DNA of 5,378 bases from contig NZ_DLMO01000113.1 in the NCBI RefSeq assembly GCF_002479325.1, positions 1-5,378 of the forward strand, written 5' to 3'. Position 1 is the first letter of the stretch. Each line of letters starts with the position of its first letter. A program made the position numbers and the translations under genes. This document shows, piece after piece, positions 1-4,903 of this stretch. This DNA comes from Brevundimonas sp. UBA7534. GTDB taxonomy: Bacteria; Pseudomonadota; Alphaproteobacteria; Caulobacterales; Caulobacteraceae. The notes under the pieces are model-generated. The model saw only the letters and a program-made list of their open reading frames with translations. It searched no databases and was not told the origin of the DNA.

Positions 1-839
1 TGCTGATCGTGCCGCAGCAGGGCGCGCATCGATTCGTGACCGAGATGGGCGTGATCGAGGCCGAGCCAGGCCATGTCGTCCTGATCCCGCGCGGGGTCCG
101 CTTTCGTGTCGAGGTTGACGGCCCGGTGCGGGGCTATGTCTGCGAGAACTACGGCAGCCCCTTCCGCATCCCGGACCTGGGGCCGATCGGGGCCAATGGC
201 CTGGCCAATCCGCGCGACTTCGAGACGCCCATCGCCGCCTATGAGGACATCGACCGCCCCACCGAGTGCGTGCAGAAGTTCGGGGGGTGCCTTTGGGCCA
301 CGACCTTCGATCACAGTCCGCTGGACGTCGTCGCCTGGCACGGCAACCTGGCGCCCTGCCGCTACGACACGGCCCGGTTCAACACGATCAACACGGTGAG
401 CTATGACCATCCCGATCCTTCGATCTTCACCGTCCTTACCAGTCCATCGGAGACGCCCGGCACGGCCAACATCGACTTCGTGATCTTCCCGCCGCGCTGG
501 ATGGTGGCCGAACATACCTTCCGCCCGCCCTGGTTCCACCGGAACGTCATGAGCGAGTTCATGGGTCTGGTGACCGGCGCCTATGACGCCAAGGCGGGCG
601 GCTTCGCACCGGGGGGCGCGTCCCTGCACAACCGCATGAGCGGCCACGGTCCCGACCAAGCCAGCTATGAAGGCGCGATCAGGGCTGAGCTGAAGCCGCA
701 CAAGATCGAAAACACCCTGGCCTTCATGTTCGAGACCCGCATGCCGATCCGCGTCACGAAATGGGCGCAAGGCTCGCCCCAGATGCAACTGGACTACGAC
801 GATGTCTGGTCAGGCTTTGAAAAAGGACAGGTCTCTTGA
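1..839 (+). CDS. hmgA: Homogentisate 1,2-dioxygenase, C-terminal part (5' truncated by window edge)
   Basis: HmgA opens the aromatic ring of homogentisate with O2 to give maleylacetoacetate, a cytosolic non-haem Fe(II) step in tyrosine and phenylalanine breakdown. The reading frame is already open at base 3 (Leu-Ile-Val-Pro-Gln-Gln-Gly), which matches the interior of the family, so the GTG at 9 is an internal valine and the true start lies outside. About 278 of the usual 430-445 residues are visible. Family signatures seen: DLGPIGANGLANPRDF (about 174-221); DHPDPSIF, whose His (408-410) corresponds to the proposed catalytic His292 of the human enzyme; HRNVMSEF, with iron-ligand His (537-539) and Glu (555-557); and the HGPD His (645-647), the third iron ligand. 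All metal ligands are intact, so the visible part looks functional. The TGA stop at 837-839 overlaps the next gene's start. The rest of the homogentisate pathway (maiA, fahA) is not in the window. Confidence 0.97.
   Translation, partial: LIVPQQGAHRFVTEMGVIEAEPGHVVLIPRGVRFRVEVDGPVRGYVCENYGSPFRIPDLGPIGANGLANPRDFETPIAAYEDIDRPTECVQKFGGCLWATTFDHSPLDVVAWHGNLAPCRYDTARFNTINTVSYDHPDPSIFTVLTSPSETPGTANIDFVIFPPRWMVAEHTFRPPWFHRNVMSEFMGLVTGAYDAKAGGFAPGGASLHNRMSGHGPDQASYEGAIRAELKPHKIENTLAFMFETRMPIRVTKWAQGSPQMQLDYDDVWSGFEKGQVS
823..827 (+). promoter_or_regulatory. Shine-Dalgarno site supporting the TTG start at 836
   Basis: AAGGA lies 8 bases upstream of TTG at 836-838, inside the last codons of hmgA. It supports choosing this non-ATG start, which overlaps the hmgA stop (the TTGA at 836-839), and suggests translational coupling. 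Confidence 0.6.
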
Positions 840-1204
840 TCCGCACTGCTCTCCTCGCCGCCGCAGCCCTTTTGGCCGTCGCTTGCGCGCCCCAGCCCGC
901 CGCCTCGCCGGCTTCGGTCGAAACGCCGAGCCAGAGCGCCGACGCCTCGGCCTGCGCCCAGCGCGGCGGGACGATGCAGCGCGTGGGTCGTCTGCAAAGC
1001 TGGCAGTGCGTGGTGACCTACGCCGACGCAGGAAAGCGGTGCACCGACGGCGACCAATGCCAGGGCGACTGCTGGCTGGAAGACGGCGCGCCACCCAAGC
1101 CGGGCCAGGCCGCGACAGGCGTCTGCCAACCGACGAGCAACCGGTTCGGCTGTCACACCACGGTGAAGGACGGCAAGGCGGACGTCGGCCTCTGCATCGA
1201 CTGA
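836..1204 (+). CDS. Small cysteine-rich lipoprotein of unknown function
   Basis: The family is not recognised. The 122-residue product begins with a short signal peptide: Arg3, a hydrophobic Ala/Leu stretch at residues 5-16, then a lipobox-like AVAC with Cys17 as the predicted lipidated residue. A Pro/Ala/Ser-rich linker (18-38) leads to a compact domain with eight further cysteines at 40, 58, 69, 75, 79, 97, 106 and 120. The even number suggests four disulfides and fits a periplasmic location. Visible landmarks are a GG pair after Cys40, a DAGK motif before Cys69, and the tight CxxxxxCxxxC cluster at 69-79. The TTG start is chosen because it has a Shine-Dalgarno site at correct spacing, puts the signal peptide at the N-terminus, and overlaps the hmgA stop by 4 bases. 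Co-transcription with hmgA is likely, but nothing in the sequence links it to homogentisate catabolism. The gene ends 14 bases before a GC hairpin. Confidence 0.8.
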   Translation: MIRTALLAAAALLAVACAPQPAASPASVETPSQSADASACAQRGGTMQRVGRLQSWQCVVTYADAGKRCTDGDQCQGDCWLEDGAPPKPGQAATGVCQPTSNRFGCHTTVKDGKADVGLCID

Positions 1205-1212
1205 CGCGCAAC

Positions 1213-1240
1213 AAAAAAGGCCCCGCCGAAGCGGGGCCCT
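1213..1240. terminator. Bidirectional intrinsic terminator between convergent lipoprotein genes
   Basis: A perfect 8-bp stem (GGCCCCGC at 1219-1226 and GCGGGGCC at 1231-1238) encloses the loop CGAA. Read on the minus strand, the loop is UUCG, a very stable tetraloop, and the stem is followed directly by six Us from the A6 run at 1213-1218. It is therefore a strong terminator for the minus-strand lipoprotein gene ending at 1260. On the plus strand only CUUCAUU follows, so it should be weaker for the hmgA-lipoprotein transcript. Confidence 0.9.
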
Positions 1241-1259
1241 TCATTGTCGAACCGAGCGG

Positions 1260-1565
1260 TCAGTGCTGGCTCGGCGTGTTCGAGGTGGTCATGCCGCCGT
1301 CGGCGTTGCCGGCCTGCTGCTCAACCTGATCGGCGCGACGGTCGGCGTTCTCTTCGACGCGGTCGGCCTGGGCGTTCAGAGCGTCGGCCTGGGCGTCGGT
1401 CGGCGCCTGAGCGGCCTGGGCTTCCAGCGAATCGGCGCGCGCTTCGCCTTGCGCCTCGATGGCGTCGGCTTGACTCTCGGCGGCCTTGTCGGCGGCGCTT
1501 TCACCGCAGGCGGCGACGCCGGCCAGGGCGAACAGCGAGACGGCGGCGATGGCGATCTTCTTCAT
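1260..1565 (-). CDS. Small alanine-rich helical lipoprotein of unknown function
   Basis: This 101-residue product has a clear type II signal peptide: MKK, a hydrophobic core at residues 4-18, then VAAC with lipidated Cys20 followed by Gly-Glu-Ser. The mature part (21-89) is almost entirely Ala, Glu, Asp, Gln and Arg and should be helical. A recurring Ala-Asp-x-aliphatic-Glu/Asn-x-Gln/Asn pattern starts at residues 33, 44, 60, 67 and 78, with spacings of 11, 16, 7 and 11. This suits heptad/hendecad coiled-coil packing, interrupted by the proline at 55. The tail is polar (TTSNTPSQH). It may be a periplasmic coiled-coil or outer-membrane-anchored protein, broadly like Lpp-type or stress lipoproteins, but no family is claimed. 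The frame stays open upstream into glk; the start at 1565 is chosen because of its signal peptide and the GGAGGAA site 5 bases upstream. It has its own promoter candidate and ends 19 bases before the strong terminator. Confidence 0.85.
   Translation of the reverse strand: MKKIAIAAVSLFALAGVAACGESAADKAAESQADAIEAQGEARADSLEAQAAQAPTDAQADALNAQADRVEENADRRADQVEQQAGNADGGMTTSNTPSQH
1362..1396. repeat. Two direct 14-bp copies at 21-bp period inside the lipoprotein gene
   Basis: GTCGGCCTGGGCGT occurs at 1362-1375 and again at 1383-1396. The 21-bp period equals seven codons, so it reflects the heptad-like protein repeat on the minus strand (Ala-Gln-Ala-Asp-type units). It is best read as internal duplication within the coding region, not as a separate element. 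Confidence 0.6.
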
Positions 1566-1570
1566 GGGAC

Positions 1571-1577
1571 TTCCTCC
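1571..1577 (-). promoter_or_regulatory. Strong Shine-Dalgarno site of the helical lipoprotein gene
   Basis: On the minus strand GGAGGAA sits 5 bases upstream of the ATG at 1565. It fixes the start and rules out the longer in-frame extension that would overlap glk. Confidence 0.85.
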
Positions 1578-1593
1578 GTTGTGGAGCAGAGGA

Positions 1594-1618
1594 AACGTCG
1601 CCGCACGGGATCGGTTCA
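1594..1618 (-). promoter_or_regulatory. Candidate EcfG/SigT-type general-stress promoter
   Basis: Read on the minus strand, TGAAC (1618-1614), a 16-base spacer, then CGTT (1597-1594). The alphaproteobacterial EcfG (SigT in Caulobacter) consensus is GGAAC, 16-17 bases, CGTT, so only the first base differs. The position is sensible: a start point 6-8 bases after CGTT would give a leader of about 20 bases, containing the GGAGGAA site, before the ATG at 1565. No comparably good housekeeping promoter was noticed in the 83-base gap between glk and this gene. It is short enough to be a chance match. Confidence 0.5.
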
Positions 1619-1648
1619 CGCCGCCGTGATTTTTGTGTGAAGCCGCCG

Positions 1649-2620
1649 TTACTCCCCGGCTTCCGCGAAGGCCACGCGCGCCGCGCCCAGCAGGGCGGCG
1701 TGCTTGTGCATGATCACCTTGGTCGGAATCTCGGCCATATAGTCCTTGAACCGGCCCTTGCGTTCGAAGCGCTGGCGGAACGGGCTGGCCTTGATGAAGG
1801 GCAGGATGCGCGGAACGATGCCTCCGGCGATATAGACCCCGCCGCGCGCGCCTGTGGTCAGGGCGATATCCCCGGCGACCGCGCCCAGGATCGCGCAGAA
1901 CCGCGCCAGGGTGGCGCCGCACGGGCTGTTGGGATCCTTGAGGGCCGTCTCCGTGATTTCAGCGGGATCGTCGATGTGGGTTTCGCGGCCGTCAATTTCG
2001 GCCAGGGCGCGGTGCATATTCAGAAGGCCCGGGCCGCAGATCAGCCGTTCGATCGAGACCCGGTCGTAGCGCCGACGTAGGATTCGCAGGATTTCGTCCT
2101 CGACCGGATCTCCGGGTGGGAAGCAGGCGTGTCCGCCCTCGCTGGGCATGGCCATTTCCTCGCCGTGGGCGTCGCGCACCAGGGCCGAAACGCCGAAGCC
2201 AGTGCCGGGACCCAGCACCGCCACCGTCGAATGCGGATCGCCGTCGACGGGTCCGCCCAGGCTCTCCAGCTGATCCCCGGGCACGATGGGCGCGCCCCAG
2301 GCCAGGGCTTCGAAGTCGTTGATCAGCTTGACCGGCTTCAGACCCAGGGTCTGCAGTTCGGATTCCGACACGGCCCAGGGCGAGTTGGTCAGGTCGATGG
2401 CCCCGTCCGTCACCGGACCGGCGACGGCGATCACGCCGCCCGACGGCTTGACCTCGCAGCCGTCGATGAAGGCCTCAACCCCCTTCAGGAAGGTCGGATA
2501 GCGTTCGGCGGGAAAGCTCTCGTGGTGGTCCAGCACGGGCTTGCCCTCGACCATGCGGGCCACGGCGAAGCGAGCGTTGGTGCCGCCGACGTCGCCGACG
2601 AGGAGGGTCTTGTCATTCAT
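1649..2620 (-). CDS. glk: Glucokinase (ROK-unrelated bacterial Glk family)
   Basis: Cytosolic ATP-dependent phosphorylation of glucose to glucose 6-phosphate, the entry step to the Entner-Doudoroff route. The product has 323 residues, close to E. coli Glk (321). In order: the phosphate-binding loop GDVGGTNARFA (residues 9-19); LINDFEALAWG with the likely catalytic Asp102; LGPGTGFG (136-143), the adenosine/phosphate region; EGGH (161-164); CGPGL (195-199); and VYIAGGIVPR (262-271). It aligns to E. coli Glk over its whole length, including KASPFR and KGRFKDY near the C-terminus. The ATG start at 2620 has AGGA 8 bases upstream and places the first loop at residue 9, as expected. It lies 29 bases downstream of edd in the same direction, so it is almost certainly in the same operon. 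No T-tract terminator was found after its TAA stop; read-through into the lipoprotein gene at 1260-1565 is possible. Confidence 0.97.
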   Translation of the reverse strand: MNDKTLLVGDVGGTNARFAVARMVEGKPVLDHHESFPAERYPTFLKGVEAFIDGCEVKPSGGVIAVAGPVTDGAIDLTNSPWAVSESELQTLGLKPVKLINDFEALAWGAPIVPGDQLESLGGPVDGDPHSTVAVLGPGTGFGVSALVRDAHGEEMAMPSEGGHACFPPGDPVEDEILRILRRRYDRVSIERLICGPGLLNMHRALAEIDGRETHIDDPAEITETALKDPNSPCGATLARFCAILGAVAGDIALTTGARGGVYIAGGIVPRILPFIKASPFRQRFERKGRFKDYMAEIPTKVIMHKHAALLGAARVAFAEAGE

Positions 2621-2626
2621 GATGCG

Positions 2627-2632
2627 TTTCCT
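2627..2632 (-). promoter_or_regulatory. Shine-Dalgarno site of glk
   Basis: AGGAAA on the minus strand, with its AGGA core 8 bases upstream of the glk ATG, in the 29-base edd-glk gap. The gap is too short for an obvious separate promoter. Confidence 0.7.
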
Positions 2633-2649
2633 GCGCTCGGTTCGGCGGA

Positions 2650-4542
2650 TCAGGCGTCCACGGTCCGGTCGACGACATTGGGATTGGGCGGCGTGTCGGT
2701 GTGCACCGCGCTGCTGGAGCCGTTGACGGCGAAGCAGACGGTGGCGCCTTCCTCGGCCGTGGTGACGACATGGCGGAAGGCGCCGAACAGCTCGCGTCCA
2801 TAGCCCCAGGACGATCCCTCGGCATGAGCTTGGCTGCGCGTGGCGCGTGGGCGGCCGGTCAGGTCTTCGACGCCGACGGTGGTCAGCACGCCGGCCTCCG
2901 GGTCCAGGCGGATGATGTCGCCGTCGCGAATGTGGGCCAGCGGGCCGCCGGCCAGGGCCTCGGGGCTGACGTGGATCGCCGCCGGCGTCTTTCCGCTGGC
3001 GCCCGACATGCGGCCGTCGGTGACGAAGGCGACCTTGAAACCTCGATCCTGGATCACCGACAGGGCGGGCGACAGGCTGTGCAACTCCGGCATGCCGTTG
3101 GCCTTGGGGCCCTGGAATCGCAGAACCACCACGACGTCGCGGAACAGCTTGCCGTCCTTGAAGGCTTGGAGCGCGTCTTCCTGGGTTTCGAACACGGCGG
3201 CGGGCGCCTCGACGAGGCGGTTCTCGGGCTTGACCGCCGATATCTTTATGACCGCGCGGCCCAGATCGCCCTGGACCAGCCGCAGGCCGCCCTCCTTGTC
3301 GAACGGATCGGAGGCGGGGCGCAGGATGTCGCGATCCAAGCTCTCCTTCACGCCGTCGCGCCAGACCAGTTCGCCGTCCACCATCGACGGCTCCTGGAAG
3401 TAGGGCGCGATGCCCTTGCCCATGATGGTGGTCACGTCGGTGTGGATGTTGCCGTTGGCGGCCAGTTCGCGCGCCACAAAGGCGACGCCCCCGGCGGCCT
3501 GGAAGGCGTTCACGTCGGCCGATCCGTTCGGATAGACCCGCGCCAGCAGCGGCGTGACCGACGACAATTCGTCCATGTCGGTCCAGTCGATCAGCACGCC
3601 CGCCGCCCGCGCCATGGCGACCAGGTGGATGGCGTGGTTGGTCGATCCGCCGGTGGCCAGCAGCGCCACGATCATGTTGACGATGGACTTCTCGTCGATG
3701 ACGTCGGCCATGCGGCATTCGCCGCTGCGGGCCAGTTCGACCGCCCGCTTGGCCGCCGCCGCCGTCAGGGCGTCGCGCAGGCCGGTGTCGGGGTGGACGA
3801 ACGCGGTGGAGGGCATATGCAGGCCGCCCAGCTCCATCATCATCTGGTTGGAGTTGGCGGTGCCGTAGAAGGTGCAGGTGCCGGGCGAGTGATAGCTGCC
3901 GATCTCGCTTTCAAGCAAGGTCTGGCGATCGACCTTGTTCTGGGCGTATTCGGCGCGGACGCGGGCCTTTTCGGCATTGGGGATGCCCGACGGCATGGGG
4001 CCGGCGGGGGCGAAGACGACCGGCAGGTGGCCGAACGCCAGAGCCCCCATGAATAGGCCCGGCACGATCTTGTCGCAGACGCCCAGCATCATGGCGGCGT
4101 CAAAGGCGTCGTGGGTCAGGCCGACGCCGGCCGACATGGCGATGACGTCGCGGCTGAACAGCGACAGCTCCATGCCGGGGCGACCCTGGGTGACGCCGTC
4201 GCACATGGCCGGGGTGCCGCCGGCGACCTGGGCCGTGGCGCCGACCTGACGCACCGCTTCGCGCACGACGCTGGGGAAGCGTTCGAACGGCTGGTGGGCC
4301 GACAGCATGTCGTTATAGGCGGTGACGATGCCCAGGTTCGGCTTGGAGCCGTCCATGGCCGTCAGCTTGTCCGCGATGGTCTGGCCGGCGAAGGCGTGGG
4401 CCCAGTTGGCGCAACTCAGCTTGGCGCGGCCGGCGCCGCTGTCGCGCGCAGCGTCCATGCGACGGATGTAGTCGGCGCGGGTTTCGCGGCTTTTCTCGAT
4501 GATGCGGGCGGTGACCGCAGCGACCGTGGGATGAAGGGCCAT
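2650..4542 (-). CDS. edd: 6-Phosphogluconate dehydratase (Entner-Doudoroff), with C-terminal extension
   Basis: Edd dehydrates 6-phosphogluconate to 2-keto-3-deoxy-6-phosphogluconate, the committed Entner-Doudoroff step, in the cytosol. It belongs to the IlvD/Edd family of Fe-S dehydratases. The product has 630 residues against 603 in E. coli. Motifs in order: YNDMLSAHQPFE (76-87); GGTPAMCDGVTQG with Cys114; LGVCDKIVPG with Cys156; GTCTFYGTANSNQ with Cys223 (conserved cysteines, candidate cluster ligands); LLATGGSTNHAIHLVAMARAAG (294-315); YPNGSADVNAFQAAGG; QGPKANGMPELH; and TDGRMSGASGKTPAAIHV (508-525). The family normally ends soon after the GRELF...EEGA segment (582-600). Here about 25 extra polar residues (606-630) follow, of unknown role. 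The N-terminus aligns with E. coli Edd, supporting the ATG at 4542, which has GGAGGA 8 bases upstream. Only one base separates it from the upstream stop, so translational coupling to the gpmA-pgl frame is likely. Confidence 0.97.
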   Translation of the reverse strand: MALHPTVAAVTARIIEKSRETRADYIRRMDAARDSGAGRAKLSCANWAHAFAGQTIADKLTAMDGSKPNLGIVTAYNDMLSAHQPFERFPSVVREAVRQVGATAQVAGGTPAMCDGVTQGRPGMELSLFSRDVIAMSAGVGLTHDAFDAAMMLGVCDKIVPGLFMGALAFGHLPVVFAPAGPMPSGIPNAEKARVRAEYAQNKVDRQTLLESEIGSYHSPGTCTFYGTANSNQMMMELGGLHMPSTAFVHPDTGLRDALTAAAAKRAVELARSGECRMADVIDEKSIVNMIVALLATGGSTNHAIHLVAMARAAGVLIDWTDMDELSSVTPLLARVYPNGSADVNAFQAAGGVAFVARELAANGNIHTDVTTIMGKGIAPYFQEPSMVDGELVWRDGVKESLDRDILRPASDPFDKEGGLRLVQGDLGRAVIKISAVKPENRLVEAPAAVFETQEDALQAFKDGKLFRDVVVVLRFQGPKANGMPELHSLSPALSVIQDRGFKVAFVTDGRMSGASGKTPAAIHVSPEALAGGPLAHIRDGDIIRLDPEAGVLTTVGVEDLTGRPRATRSQAHAEGSSWGYGRELFGAFRHVVTTAEEGATVCFAVNGSSSAVHTDTPPNPNVVDRTVDA

Positions 4543-4543
4543 G

Positions 4544-4903
4544 TCAGCCTTCCTCCGTCCACAGAACTTCTAGGGGAACGGCATTGGCCAGCAACGCCGC
4601 GATGGGCTGGACCTTGGGATCGCCCTTTGCCTGTTCTTCGAACACGGCGCGTTTGGTCGCGCCCTTGAGGCCCAGGATCACCCGTCCCGCCGACATCAGA
4701 TAGGACAGGTTGATCGACAGCCGCTCCTGCGGCGGCGCCAGGCCGTCGCGGCCGTGCGGCACGCCCAGCACCGTGGGTTTGAGCGTTGGAGTCAGAAGCG
4801 TCTTCAGCGTGGGGCTTTCGGGGAACATGGAACAGATATGGCCATCCTCCCCCATGCCGAGAAGGACCGCGTCGAATCGACCGCCGGCGTCGGCCAGGGC
4901 GTG
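4544..4903 (-). pseudogene. pgl: 6-Phosphogluconolactonase remnant (C-terminal half only)
   Basis: Pgl hydrolyses 6-phosphogluconolactone to 6-phosphogluconate, the step before Edd. About 119 residues remain of a protein that is usually about 230-240. Retained are FDAVLLGMGEDGHICSMFP, holding the family DGH motif whose His is the proposed catalytic base, then GVPHGRDGLAPPQERLSINL, VILGLKGATKRAV and the C-terminal VPLEVLW. Missing are the N-terminal part with the SGGSTP-like phosphate-binding loop and the DER motif, so lactonase activity from this copy is improbable. Its position, one base before edd, is the normal place for pgl in the zwf-pgl-edd-glk order known from Caulobacter. That indicates the edd-proximal half is the ancestral neighbour and the gpmA side is the newcomer. 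Confidence 0.75.

Noticed and set aside
794..1244. Minus-strand open frames opposite the cysteine-rich lipoprotein gene
   Set aside because: They are Arg/Ala-rich compositional shadows without a ribosome site or motif, and they run through the terminator hairpin.
1616..1634. Small plus-strand hairpin (TCACG, CCGC loop, CGTGA) followed by T5
   Set aside because: It has the shape of a terminator on the plus strand, but the stem is only 5 bp and no plus-strand gene ends there. It overlaps the promoter candidate and probably occurs by chance.
1566..1922. Upstream in-frame extension of the helical lipoprotein gene into glk
   Set aside because: It would bury the signal peptide internally and ignore the GGAGGAA site before the ATG at 1565; the extension is a frame shadow of glk.
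2621..3718. Long upstream in-frame extension of glk running through edd on the minus strand
   Set aside because: The extension is low-complexity Arg/Gly/Pro-rich sequence out of frame with edd. The ATG at 2620 has a good ribosome site and starts at the normal Glk N-terminus.
2701..4056. A 451-codon plus-strand open frame antisense to edd
   Set aside because: Its product is rich in Arg, Gly, His, Asp and Gln with no recognisable motif, and it lies opposite a well-conserved gene. Long antisense frames are common in GC-rich DNA.
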